Shown here one piece after another: positions 1-9,779 of a stretch of DNA of 64,000 nt. The translations under genes were made by a program, and so were the position numbers. The stretch is from Archegozetes longisetosus (Eukaryota; Arthropoda; Arachnida; Sarcoptiformes; Trhypochthoniidae): contig JAEMBT020000001.1 of assembly GCA_018873245.2 (NCBI GenBank), forward strand, positions 20,114,141-20,178,140, in the 5' to 3' direction. How positions within the stretch are numbered: the first letter of the stretch is position 1; every line of letters starts with the position of its first letter. A model generated the notes under the pieces. That model was not told the DNA's origin. It saw nothing but the letters and a program-made list of their open reading frames with translations, and did no database searches.

Positions 1-16
1 GAGAATGTTAACTTTA

Positions 17-211
17 TCAAAGTCTTTGAAAGGTATGACATTTATTAATGACAAAATACGTAAATGAAGATAAGGAGTTTTCTTTACAAAGTTTTAGGAG
101 CTTTGCAACAATAAAGGCTAGCTCAGAGCAGCCCACCTTTGCTCGTGGATCGGGTTTAATGTTGAGGGTTTGCACGGCGAGTACAACGATAATTAGAATG
201 GGTATAAACAT
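17..211 (-). CDS. Possible first exon of a secreted protein (partial)
   Basis: An ATG at 211 opens a frame whose first ~16 residues (MFIPILIIVVLAVQTL) look like a signal peptide, followed by a short basic stretch. A possible splice donor (GTAAAG) follows the residues AKLLKL. The frame then meets a stop, so the protein would continue by splicing to exons left of the window. No family is recognised and no clear TATA box lies upstream. It may be a chance frame. Confidence 0.3.
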   Translation of the reverse strand: MFIPILIIVVLAVQTLNIKPDPRAKVGCSELAFIVAKLLKLCKENSLSSFTYFVINKCHTFQRL

Positions 212-776
212 TTTGAAACTTGTTTTTAATATACTAATGAAACAAGATTATTTGCTACAATTAGAAATCAAAATCTCAAATTTCAAAATTTTAAATCTGG
301 AGTCTAAATTCTTGATTTGCTAAGCAGTCAGCGTATGCGAAAAGTTTTAAAAATCAAAACAATGTCAGTGGTTTCTTGTGTTTTGTGTCAAGTTCTGAAG
401 ATATGGCCAGAACTGATGATAATGAACAACAATGGTGAAAATGAACGAAGTTGTTAGAATCTCTGCTTTTGTCTTGTCTGAAAAGACTTGAGGCTGTACG
501 CCACGCAAACGGTGTCCATACCAATTATTGATTCAATGTATATTAATCTCGCTAATAATAAAGAGTTTTTAAAATTTGAATTACGTTTCTATCTTTTGTA
601 GTTTCTGTTGTACCCTTGCAAAAGGTTAAGATAAATCCTGTATTTACCTTATCAAGCTGTTCACTTCACACTATGGATTGTGGTCAAAATTTTAATGTTA
701 AAAAGCTTTTTAATTAACAAAATCTTATTTTTAGTCATTGGGATAGAACAATAATTTATTTAATAAATAGTCCCAC
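212..776. other. Intergenic, nothing recognised
   Basis: AT-rich sequence without a supported gene, repeat or RNA on either strand. Confidence 0.5.
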
Positions 777-1577
777 TTAGGGACTATTTAATGAAGGCAA
801 TCGAGGCAAATTATCGATGACAAGGTTAAGATGTATAATCCCTGACTCATCTGAATGTTCACGAACACGCTTGAGAGTATCAACAGAAAAAGAGATGCCT
901 TTATCATTTATCAGATAAGATGAGTGAGTTTGAACCAAATTTTTCATTTTATCTTTACTTCTGTCGATGATTTGAAGCAAAATATTGATGACAAGGTTAA
1001 GATTTGTAATCCCTGGCTCAGTCATAATTGGATTTCTGACATGTTCGAGAGCCCTAACAAATAAAGAGATTTGGTCAGCAGTTATCGGACGATAAGATGA
1101 GTGAATTTGAGCCGAATTTTTTCTTTCTCCGATCTCATTCTCTTTCTTCTTTCACCTTGTTCTTGTGGTTTTGTTCTTTTCTTCTTTCAATGATCTCCGT
1201 ATCATTGATCCCTTATCTTTCAGACTAGGTCAACCTCTTTTTCGTTTATTTTGGCCATTATTTGCATCACTTTGAGGTTCGCTTCGATTTAGAGGTTGGT
1301 CATCAGATGAGATCATGTGCAGAGTTTCTTCACAGGTTGCTGCGGGCACCTGTTGAAGATTTGCACTTTGAATGTCATCATTGTCATTATTGATCACACT
1401 ATTGAATGGTTCTACACCAGAGTCTCAATCCGATTGTTCAATATGTCTATCGATATTCGTTTCTGTCATTGTTCCGTCTGAAAAGTGAAGCCCTGGTGAT
1501 CTACTTTGATGTCCCGTTTCTTTCCGTTTATAAAAAGCATACACACGCTCATCAAAAGCGTTGATGTTTTCAGACAT
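777..1577 (-). pseudogene. Decayed AT-hook protein pseudogene with tandem domain
   Basis: Reading from the ATG at 1577 to the TAA at 777-779 gives one continuous frame of about 267 codons, broken only by three TGA codons. The body is hydrophilic and has a basic AT-hook-like run, KRKRG-stop-PS. The core AT-hook motif is RGRP, so this stop probably replaced an Arg CGA codon. The C-terminal half holds two diverged copies of one unit, each with a His-Ser-Ser-Tyr motif near its start and an N-L-N-L-V-I motif near its end. That all three breaks are TGA in otherwise open sequence suggests point-mutation decay, not random sequence. The family is not recognised. The transposon-rich setting suggests a mobile-element protein, which is inference. 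Confidence 0.55.
815..1123 (-). repeat. Two ~170-bp tandem units inside the pseudogene
   Basis: The sequence GATGACAAGGTTAAGAT occurs at about 817 and again at about 986. GATAAGATGAGTGA occurs at about 914 and again at about 1091. The spacing shows an imperfect tandem duplication of about 170 bp, and both copies read in the same minus-strand frame. Confidence 0.7.
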
Positions 1578-1975
1578 CTTGTGATTTCTGGAATAAATGG
1601 TTGTAGATCAGCTTAGAATAGAAAATCGAATAGAGTTCAACGACACTCAATCAATTATATTGATGAAAAAATAACTGTCATATTTATATCTATATCTATA
1701 CTGACAACTAAATCTCTAAATGAATCCTGTTTCGAAACAAATGCGTTAACTCATATTGTATTCAATATAGAAAGTATTATTAATGTAATGTAAAAAATTT
1801 ATGAATTAACTCGTTTCTTCAAAAACAGACTCGAAACTAAGAATGGAGAAAGTTATTTGAATTTAACCTTTTATTCGTTTACAATTTATTTGAAAAACTG
1901 AACGAATTATTATTGATTTGATATTTAGTAATAATTACTATATATTATTGAATATTACAGTATTACTCAATTGTT

Positions 1976-2103
1976 TAATCGTTTACAGACCTCATTAGAA
2001 GTCTGCAACAGCTACAAAAGGTACCAAAAGTACCTTTTAACAAGAGAGCAGTCAACATAAAAAACATCAACTTTCTCTTGAAAGGTTAACAGGAACTATC
2101 GGA
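1976..2103 (-). mobile_element. Solo right end of a Fanzor-type element
   Basis: This stretch matches 7203-7316, the 3' end of the Fanzor element described below, in the same orientation. Read on the minus strand it holds the last ten codons of the ORF (ending S-R-E-S-stop) and then about 80 nt of 3' non-coding DNA with a perfect 9-bp hairpin around AAAAGGTAC/GTACCTTTT. From the stop codon outward 78 nt are identical between the copies, while about 7 of the 36 coding-side bases differ. The match stops where the next TIR element begins at about 2111, so the rest of this copy is missing. Confidence 0.75.
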
Positions 2104-2598
2104 GAAATACCATTAAGGGACACCACCATTAAGGGACACTAATGCTAGACTTTAGGACACTATAAACAAAAGCCATGCTTTGAAGTTTGGGACAAGTATA
2201 ACATTTGGGACGATTCAGCCTATACTCAGCCTGAAATATAACTTAATAATAGTCTATATTTAAGTCATTTATTTTTACATTTATAATTAATTTGTGTCAA
2301 AAGATAAATCAATATGACGAGTACTTGAAAAAGCGAAAGGTCTTTGTGGGTTAATTTTTATTAATTAATTATTTAAAAATTAATAGAAAAAATCTAGTCT
2401 CAAAACTATAAGTCAAGTTTAGATTTTTGTATTTTCCCATTAGATTAATTTTATTAATGTTTTATTTGATTTAATTCAAAAATTCAAAAAATGTAAAAAA
2501 TTTTTTTAATTAAGATTATTCATTACGAGGGCAATACTTTTGATGAGAATTATTTTGTATTTATAGTTTATTTTATATTTTAAAGAGCTATTAAAATA

Positions 2599-2867
2599 CA
2601 CTATCGGCCATAAGTAGTCTTACCCTCCTCTAACTTTCGATAGGAGAGCTCTACAATTCTGTAATTTTATATACAAGTTGAGTATCAAAATGCTGATCAT
2701 GGACCAAATTTCACGAATGTAGCATCACTCAATTCTGAGTTTATTATTATCATTATTAACGAAATTTAATCTATGATCAGCATTTTGATACTTCAATACA
2801 AAACTACATAATTGTAGAGCTCTTCTATCAAAAGTTAGAGGGGTAGGAATACTTATGACCGGCAGTG
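2599..2867. mobile_element. Nested fold-back MITE with CACTRYCGGYCATAAG ends
   Basis: The arms, about 100 bp each, are inverted copies around a centre near 2735. The termini read CACTATCGGCCATAAG on the left and, in reverse complement, CACTGCCGGTCATAAG on the right. Both are flanked by TA, the target duplication typical of Tc1/mariner-class elements. It lies inside the 2111-3055 element. Confidence 0.7.
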
Positions 2868-2929
2868 TAGATGTTTTTCTTAATAAGTTTTTTCTCAAAC
2901 TTAATAACACTAGTTTTTAAATAAATGGG

Positions 2930-3009
2930 ATACTCTTATAAAGGTTCATGATATTCGACCCCTTTTTATTGGGACGTTATCGAACATCATGGACCTTTGT
3001 ATGAGTGTC
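2930..3009. repeat. Imperfect palindrome, ~30-bp arms
   Basis: ACTCTTATAAAGGTTCATGA and the sequence following it are repeated in inverted form at about 2980-3009 around a short AT/GC spacer. It probably derives from another small TIR element inside the 2111-3055 insertion. Confidence 0.6.
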
Positions 3010-3056
3010 TATTTTTATACTACGTACTGTCCCTTAATGGTGGTGTCCCCTAATGC

Positions 3057-3113
3057 TATTATTCCGTTTCGTAGTAATTGCGATGGATTTTGGAAACAAT
3101 ATTTTATTTGATC
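3057..3113 (+). pseudogene. Relic of a carboxylesterase last exon
   Basis: The frame reads [15 protein letters not shown] then a stop. This closely matches the C-terminus of the intact esterase at 6720-6775 ([17 protein letters not shown]), and the nucleotides are also similar (CCGTTTCGTAGTAATTG is identical). No other esterase exon is visible upstream, where the 2111-3055 element is inserted. It is best read as the tail of a tandem duplicate whose body was lost. Retention as an alternative 3' exon is less likely. Confidence 0.75.
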
Positions 3114-3119
3114 TTTAAT

Positions 3120-4640
3120 AACCTGTTATTAGAATTATTTGACAATTTAATTGATTTTGCTTATGAGTAAACAATAAAGTGACGTCAAACAACCTTAATG
3201 CAAGATTAATGAGTGAATAACTTTGAAATTTGCATTAGTCACTGTTCCATTGAACACAATTAATGTCTATATAATTTGGCAAATTGTTCTGCGAATAAAT
3301 TTTGAAACAACCCCAGGTTTAATGAAAGCTCGAAAATAATAAGGTTTAGTATTACTTAAAATCTAACCAAAATATGAATTGAGCTTAGAGTTGATGAAAT
3401 AATGACCAAAAAGAGCTTACTAATGTTTAATCTTATGTCTAAGTTATATTGTAAATGCTATCTATAATAATACCTGATTAGAACAGTTATCAGCTTTACT
3501 CATCTCTATTTGGGTGAAGGTTTGTTTGTCAATATAGACTTTGAGCAAATTTGTTTAATCAGAAGATGTTAGAAAATGAAAAATGAATCAAGGGTCGAGT
3601 ATAATCTTTCGAAGCCGATCAAATTATATTTAACACAATTTTCCAGTTATAATATTTTTGAACGAAACATCTTATTTTCGGTAATATTTTGCTGAGAAAA
3701 CACATTCGGATCTAAAGTTTAGATAATCCTCGAAATGACAGAAACTTTTTTGATAAACTGATAAGTTTCAGTAAGTAAGTGCAAACCTTTACGAATTAGT
3801 ACTTCGTATTAACCTTATTATGAGTCAGCTTATTGAGCCGCCAATACATTTCTTTTACAAAACAACACATTTCAATCTTTGATGAAACTCACACGATCTC
3901 TAATAAAAGAGCTCACATCTACACTGAGAATATGAGAAGTTCTCTAAAGAAGTGGTCTTTGGTGGGTTACAGTGCGTTTTAGATTTTAACTTAAAGTGAC
4001 AGTCTGAACCTTATATATTGGTGTGACGAAACTTGAGTAGATGATCCAACTATAAAATTAATATTAAATAAACTTTAAAACTAGTATTAGAACTCATTAT
4101 AAATAATGAAGTAAAAGTCAAGAATTATGCAAAAGTGTCCCCAAAACTGTGTTAACTGCATAAAGCTCATCAATTACTCTTTGAGTATAAGTATTTTGTA
4201 TTTTAATGTTGGTTTTAGTTTTTTATCACATAAAAATGTCGAAAATAACAAAAATTAAATTAATTGAAGTTTGAAATCGGAAGTTAAATCAAAAGAACTC
4301 ATGTTTTGTTGATTGATAAAGAGTTAAAATCAAAAGAAAGAGAAAGGAAAAGTATTTGACATCAAGTCTTAATAAAAATAAATTGGCTTAATTCCGTGAC
4401 AATAGTCCTGAAGTATGAGACTCAGAAAATTAAGCTTTTAATTTTTGTAAATAAAATCGCAATTGGATTAACATTAATCTGGTTATTCGAAGTTTAATTT
4501 AATGAAAATGAATGCGCAAACATTCATTGGAATATTATATAGCAGTAAACGTTAGAATGAAACGATACTTTTAATGCATTTTTCTCTATTGAGTGCATTC
4601 TCTCTCGTACCGTTTCTTTAGAGAAATTCACATATGTGGA
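3120..4640. other. Intergenic, nothing recognised
   Basis: AT-rich DNA upstream of the carboxylesterase. No ORF, long inverted repeat or RNA gene could be supported. It presumably includes the esterase upstream control region. Confidence 0.5.
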
Positions 4641-4646
4641 AAAAGG

Positions 4647-4654
4647 TATAAAAA
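4647..4654 (+). promoter_or_regulatory. TATA box of the carboxylesterase
   Basis: TATAAAAA lies 88 nt upstream of the ATG at 4735. This leaves room for transcription to start near 4677 and a short 5' UTR. Confidence 0.65.
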
Positions 4655-4734
4655 CAAATGCTAAGAAGACGAGAATAAAAACCTTGAGTTCATATTTGTA
4701 CTATAAGTGAATAGTAGCAGTGCTATTTTCGATA

Positions 4735-6775
4735 ATGATATTTAAATATTTTTTGTTAGTATTGACTTTCAATTACATTTCGTGTTTAGACTCGAACAAT
4801 GTAAAAGTCAAAACGAGTTCTGGTTTAGTCCAGGGAAACTCTTTAGTGGTATTAAATAAAACAATTAACCAATTTTTAGGCATTCCATTCGCAGAACCAC
4901 CGATCGGCAGTTTGAGATTCGCGAAACCACAACCACTTCAAAAGCCTTTGGAGGTAAACATTTGTTAGAATTATTTTAAAATGTTTAAGCTAAATAACTT
5001 ATAAGTACTATTCACTCAATTAGGGTATAATCGATGCAACAAAACCAAAAAACTCCTGCTTTCAGATGCACTCATTGGACGATAAGTTTGGTAGCTTTGT
5101 ATTGAACCTAACAGAGAGTGAAGACTGTTTAGTGCTTAACATATGGTCTCCTGAATTACCTCATAATGAGACAAAGTCTTCCTTAAAGCCAGTCATGTTT
5201 TGGATACATGGCGGGGGATTTGAGATCGGATCCATATTTCAGTTGCCTATATATGACGGACGGGTATTGGCTACAAAAGATGTGGTTGTAGTCAGTACTA
5301 ATTATAGACTTGGAGTGTTTGGATTCCTATACGGTGGACAAGAATCAGCACCAGGAAATTTGGGACACTATGACCAAGTTCTAGCTCTGAAATGGGTTCG
5401 GTTTACTCTCTAATTATTTATTCAAAAGATTTTGTCTTTAAAAATCAAGTGATGACTGGATTCGGTGATCGAATTCATTAAAATGAACATTTCTTGAGAA
5501 AACTTATAAAAACTCAAATAGAAATCGAGACAACATTCAGCTTATTATATGCTTGAATTACATTCATTATTAGGTCAAACAAAACATCCATTTATTTGGT
5601 GGCGATCCAAATATGATAACAATATTTGGTGAAAGTGCAGGCAGTATGTCTGTCTCGCTTTTAGTCATATCTCCAATGTCGAGGAATCTGTTTCAAAGGG
5701 CAATACTTGAGAGCGGTGCCAGTACTTTGAATGGTGGCGTAACTAAGACTGAAGCTCTCGCCGCTGCCAAAGATTTTAGTAAATCATTCAACTGTTCTGA
5801 TAATAATCAATGGTTGGATTGCTTGAGAAAAGTTGACGCGAAAAAAATCAATAGCTTAAACTTTTCTCCGTCCATCGCTATCTATGGAACAGACTTCTTA
5901 CCACTTTCTCCACACGAAGCTTTGAAAAATGGAAATTTTACTAAAGGTTAGTATTTTTATGTTTTCACTTATACTTGTTGCTGAAAAGTAGATTAAATTG
6001 TTTGAAAACTGCAAAATTATTGAAAAGCTAACGGGTTTTGTTAGGCATTCAGATAATGGCCGGAGTGACCAAAGATGAAGGAACTCTTTTGGCATACCTG
6101 ATCCTTCCTAATTTTAATGATACGGTTAGCAAAACTGATTTATTGACTACAATGAAAGCTATGCTCCATCCTGGTATCGATAAGGATATGATTTCAAAAT
6201 TTTATTTATCAGACGTAGATCCCAACAACCAGACAGCTTTGAAGAGAGGTTTTAGTGCTTTCTATGGAGATCTAATAATCACATGCCCGACATATTTGTT
6301 CGCTGAGGAATTTGCTCAATTCTCTCCAAAAGATAGCGTTTATTTCTATGAATGGAATTATAAATATAAGAGTGAAGGAATTTTCGCTTGTGAACCTGAA
6401 TGGATGGGAATATGCCACGGTGCAGACTTGGGCTTTGTTTTTGGAACGCCTTTGCTTATGCCTCAATCCAGTTCTGAAATCGATCAAAATTTCAGCAAAA
6501 ATATTATCACTTTATGGACTAATTTTGCTAAAACTGGGTATTCTTCTTGAAATTCATTTCATTCAAAATAAAAATTAAAATAATTGTTTCATCAAAATAG
6601 GAAACCTGTTTTGGACAACACTACCTTTGAATGGCCAGCACTCAGAAAATCAGCTGAAAGCCCAGTTGTTTCGAGAGTAATGGAACTAAACCCCCATAAC
6701 TTGGGTCATATTTTGAATGCACCGTTTCGTAGTAATTGTGATGGGCTTTGGAAACAGTTCTTAATTGGAGTTTAA
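4735..6775 (+). CDS. Carboxylesterase (type B, alpha/beta hydrolase)
   Basis: Five exons join in frame: 4735-4953, 5024-5395, 5574-5946, 6045-6537 and 6601-6775, giving 543 aa, the normal length for this family. The ATG at 4735 is used because the frame upstream has only a GTG at 4720. A signal peptide ([17 protein letters not shown]) indicates secretion or the ER lumen. Family motifs in order are [20 protein letters not shown], the oxyanion-hole [14 protein letters not shown], the nucleophile elbow GESAG (Ser), KDEGT (acid Glu) and CHGADL (His). The triad is therefore complete and the enzyme should be active on carboxylic esters. Arthropod relatives act in xenobiotic or insecticide hydrolysis and lipid or hormone ester turnover; the substrate here is unknown. 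Introns are about 60-180 nt. A relic of a related last exon lies 1.7 kb upstream. Confidence 0.95.
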
Positions 6776-6817
6776 GAATAATTTTAGTTGAACTACAAAT
6801 CTATTATACTTTGGTAG

Positions 6818-6823
6818 AATAAA
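6818..6823 (+). other. Polyadenylation signal of the carboxylesterase
   Basis: AATAAA occurs 43 nt past the stop codon at 6775, in the expected place. Confidence 0.55.
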
Positions 6824-7202
6824 CGAATTTTTCAAAATCGAATTTTAATATATTCTGATTTATAAATTAATATATAAATTTGTACAATAATTTAACTTAA
6901 AAGTTTGTAGCCAATTATGTAAAGTTATGCTAAATTTGCATACAAGGGCAAAATAGGTTGTAAACGTGCCAAAAAACTATATAACAAAAAGCTTCTACGA
7001 GCATATTTGGACAATTGGTTTTACACTTATATGTACCTTAAGTTATGGTGCTGTGATAAAGTGCTTATTCATATATACCTAAAGCTTGCCAAACTTGAAC
7101 TCAACTTTAACTAAACTGGATTAACTCAGTTCATATCAACTCCAGTTTATTAGTTAAAGTTGGCTAGGCTTGTATTAGAGGTTTGACGCATGTTAACCGT
7201 TT
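6824..7202. repeat. Spacer with imperfect palindrome at 7083-7175
   Basis: AACTTTAACTAAACTGGA at about 7100 is inverted as TCCAGTTTATTAGTTAAAGT (one small indel), with outer matches AAGCTTGCC / GGCTAGGCTT. The rest of the spacer shows nothing. Confidence 0.5.
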
Positions 7203-7283
7203 AAGACCTCATTAGAAGTCTGCAACAGCTACAAAAGGTACCAAAAGTACCTTTTAACAAGAGAGCAGTCAACATAAAAAATG
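7203..7283 (-). ncRNA. Fanzor 3' non-coding end, candidate guide-RNA scaffold
   Basis: These ~80 nt directly follow the Fanzor stop codon (TGA at 7284-7286, minus strand) and are identical over 78 nt to the solo copy at about 1986-2063. They contain a perfect hairpin AAAAGGTAC-CAAAA-GTACCTTTT and an imperfect AGAC..GTCT pairing near the outer edge. In TnpB and Fanzor systems the guide RNA is made from the 3' end of the nuclease gene and the transposon right end. The position fits, but expression and function are inference. Confidence 0.4.
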
Positions 7284-9160
7284 TCAACCTTCTCTTGAGA
7301 AGTTAACGGGAACTATTCCTGTTCTAACATAAGATAATGCTTTATATATTTCTGGCTGCGTTGATGTCACGATTCCACACTTTTTACAATTTGGGTAAAC
7401 TTGTAAACGATGTGGAGATTGTGATGTTTTGCACACTTCATAACAGTTTGAACATAATTTGGTCGTCCTGTACTCATCAGTCAAATACATCACACAATTT
7501 TCTCTTCTCAACAAGGCTTCATACAACTTTTTCAGTGGTGCCTTCACGTATCCTTTGATGAATGGAGGCACTTTGCCATTCCCATACGCAATAAATGTTT
7601 TCTTGTTATTATTATTATTGTTACTTTTCTTTTTCTTCTTCCTCTTCTCCTCTTTCCTCTTTTTTCCTCTTCTTTTTCTTTACGCCTACGATTTGATTGG
7701 CTTTTTGGTCCAAAACTTTGTGTCAAAATAATTTTGTCCCATTTCAACTTTGAAACGACTTTTCTCGAAAACGACTGTTGTAGCTTTTCAAAGTGTTTCA
7801 AAGTGAATTCGGTGTATCGCAGGTAATTTTATCTTCTGCTGATTACGATCTTGGCTTCTTGTTCGATTTTTTCGCGATCATTTCTTACAGTGGTTAAGAC
7901 ATATTCTGTCAATGATTGCAACTTCTTCTTTCGTTGAAACTGTTTTGTATAGCACCGAAATGATGAACTCTTGTAGAGATGATTTTTTGACCATACCAAA
8001 CATGTATCTTGCTCCAGGATCTAGACCAACGAAACTTGAAAATTCATTATTCATTAGCTGAGTTCTCAGACTGTCGAGTTGTTTCGAATCAGGCTCTTCT
8101 CTTGCTCTTCTCAACATATGCACTGAAACGTTTATCCCATCAGTTGAGAACGAACCAGCAAAGTATTTGTCTTGTCTAACATTCTCAAAATTTTCAATAT
8201 TGAAGAACTGCCTCCAATAATCTTTGGTTTATGATCTAAAAGTGGTCTTGTTTCTATCTTCTTTATCCTTAATAATTTTCAGTGAAGATAGCAATTCAAA
8301 TAGTCCATCAGAGTTGCATAAAATTTTTTCTCTCAAATGAGAATACGGGGAATAGATTGAAGGACTTCACTTTATGACGATCATCTGGTTTGTCTTTATG
8401 TCTAAAGTTATTGAAGAATTTTTGCAGATTGAATAAGAAGTTGATGTAATTCCACCACTGCTTCGAGATGTAAAAACGTGAAATCATCTGCCAAGTTGAA
8501 TTCCCTCTTGAAGACATTTAGATTTTGGTCAATTATTGGGTCGTTTCCACTGTCTGGTCTCTGTTGTCCAAATAGAGTCTTCAATATCTTTTGTAGAGAG
8601 CTTTTGTCCAAATTCGGAAACCTTAACTTTAAGTATCGCTTAACTCTTGAGTGCATTGGATGAATGATGTTATTTTTTATATTCGTCTCGAGAGTTTTAG
8701 TAGTATTTTGTATAAGGTGGGACCTTAATGTGCCGTTGCAATACTGGTCGTTGCCTCTAATTCTTCTTAGATCCCTGTATTCTTCATCCAATGGTCTTTT
8801 GCCTTGAAGCTGATAGAAGAAGTTCAAAATGTCTGGCGTCTTGTCTTCTAAATTCGATCCAGATTCCAGTAGCTTGCAGTAGTGGAAGTTGATCAGAATG
8901 GAGACTTCAACCATCAGTGACGATACTTCCAAAACATCGTTTGTTATTGCTGAAATGAGACGAGAGTGATAATCTTGTTCTTCTTGAATTTTCTTACAAA
9001 ACTTATTCAAACCACATTTGATTGTATAGGTTTCTGTGTCTAATTCAATATCGTTTATCCTTAATTTTTGTGGAGGAAGATAATTGTCGCATTTGCGGCT
9101 AGACCTCCGACTATGTCCAATTTTGCAACACGAATTACAATATGGAGTTTTCTCAGCCAT
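7284..9160 (-). pseudogene. Fanzor (eukaryotic TnpB-like nuclease), frameshifted
   Basis: The ATG at 9160 starts a 250-codon open segment with an N-terminal zinc knuckle (C-x2-C-x4-H-x7-C). Downstream segments in shifted frames carry the RuvC-I motif VGLDPG (about 8000), then YGNGKVPPFIKGYVKAP (about 7550), VMYLTDEYRTTKLCSNC with a second C-x2-C zinc ribbon, and WNRDINAARN (about 7350), the C-terminal catalytic-Asp motif. Their order, GxDPG...DEYRTxKxCSxC...CxxC..NRDxNAARN, is diagnostic of TnpB/Fanzor RNA-guided nucleases. At least five frameshifts are visible: near 8415, 8310, 7870, between the zinc ribbon and NRD, and just after it. There is also a TAA near 8230 and another between GLDPG and the C-terminal part. 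This copy is therefore dead. A very basic Arg/Lys stretch lies near 7620-7690 and could be a nuclear signal or an expanded purine tract. Confidence 0.85.
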
Positions 9161-9169
9161 CCTAGATCA

Positions 9170-9380
9170 TAAGATAAAAACTTGCATTAAAACTAACTTT
9201 ATACTAAATAGTCTAGATAAAGAAACCGAATTATCCAAATAATCTCCTATTATTCCTACTATTTTTCGCCTAAATTTAGTTTTTATCTAATTATAATTTA
9301 TTTTACTATAGTATTTATTCAGCCCTAAAACAAAATTCCTAACAGCTATTAAAGGTTTATCTAATATCTAATTTAGCCCT
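9170..9380. other. Upstream flank of the Fanzor ORF
   Basis: AT-rich leader between the ORF start and the repeat-bearing GC-richer block. Nothing specific seen. Confidence 0.4.
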
Positions 9381-9387
9381 AAATCAT

Positions 9388-9526
9388 AGTAAATTTTTTG
9401 TCTTGAGCTGTCCAATTGATTCCTAGGCGACGATCAGAACCGACTCTTGATTTAGCGCTGATCCAAAGTAAATTCTTCTTTATGAGTTGTCGAATAGATT
9501 CCTAGGCGATGACTAGGGCCGACTAA
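9388..9526. repeat. Two ~80-bp subterminal tandem units
   Basis: GTAAATT-x-TTGTCTTGAGCTGTC...GATTCCTAGGCGACGA recurs about 81 bp later as GTAAATTC...GAGTTGTCGAATAGATTCCTAGGCGATGA. Its position upstream of the Fanzor ORF suggests a subterminal repeat of the element's left end. Confidence 0.55.
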
Positions 9527-9539
9527 ACTATTAGACTCA

Positions 9540-9725
9540 CAGGTCCGGAGCTCTTCCGTATGCAATGCTTTTACCCAGAGCGAGAGCCAATTGTGTTTAA
9601 TTATCGGCGAAGCGACCTTCGCTGACGTGGCCAGCAGTACATAACTGCTGGAGTTTGTGTTTGTGTAATATTAGAACTTGTCGGAAGCGCTCGACAAGAA
9701 GCACTGCCTCAACAAGTTATGGTGA
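9540..9725. repeat. GC-richer hairpin cluster, probable left end of the Fanzor element
   Basis: Three hairpins follow one another: TCGGCGAAGCGACCTTCGCTGA (imperfect), CCAGCAGTACATAACTGCTGG (perfect 8-bp arms) and CTTGTCGGAAGCGCTCGACAAG (7-8-bp arms). The block is clearly less AT-rich than its surroundings. Assignment to the Fanzor element rests on adjacency only. Confidence 0.4.
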
Positions 9726-9779
9726 AGGGAGGACAATATATTTCAATAGAAAGGATCTAAAATAAATTTGACAGCACTT

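Larger units (their letters stand above)
2111..3055. mobile_element. Non-autonomous TIR element (~0.95 kb), host to nested elements
   Basis: The left end (CATTAAGGGACACCACCATT, continuing AAGGGACA) is the reverse complement of 3027-3055 with one mismatch over about 28 bp. The left terminus repeats CCATTAAGGGACA twice. No transposase frame lies inside. The element is inserted between a Fanzor end remnant and an esterase exon relic. Confidence 0.7.

Noticed and set aside
4720..4734. Upstream GTG as the esterase start
   Set aside because: Eukaryotic initiation at GTG is rare, and the ATG at 4735 begins the signal peptide and follows the TATA box at a normal distance.
7203..7320. Covarying stem around CTTTCTCTTGAAAG / CTTCTCTTGAGAAG in the two Fanzor ends
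   Set aside because: On aligning the copies, one change makes a wobble and another a mismatch, so compensation is not supported; this stem also lies in coding sequence.
7459..7731. Plus-strand frame with Leu and Phe runs
   Set aside because: Shadow of the purine-rich stretch in the Fanzor pseudogene on the other strand.
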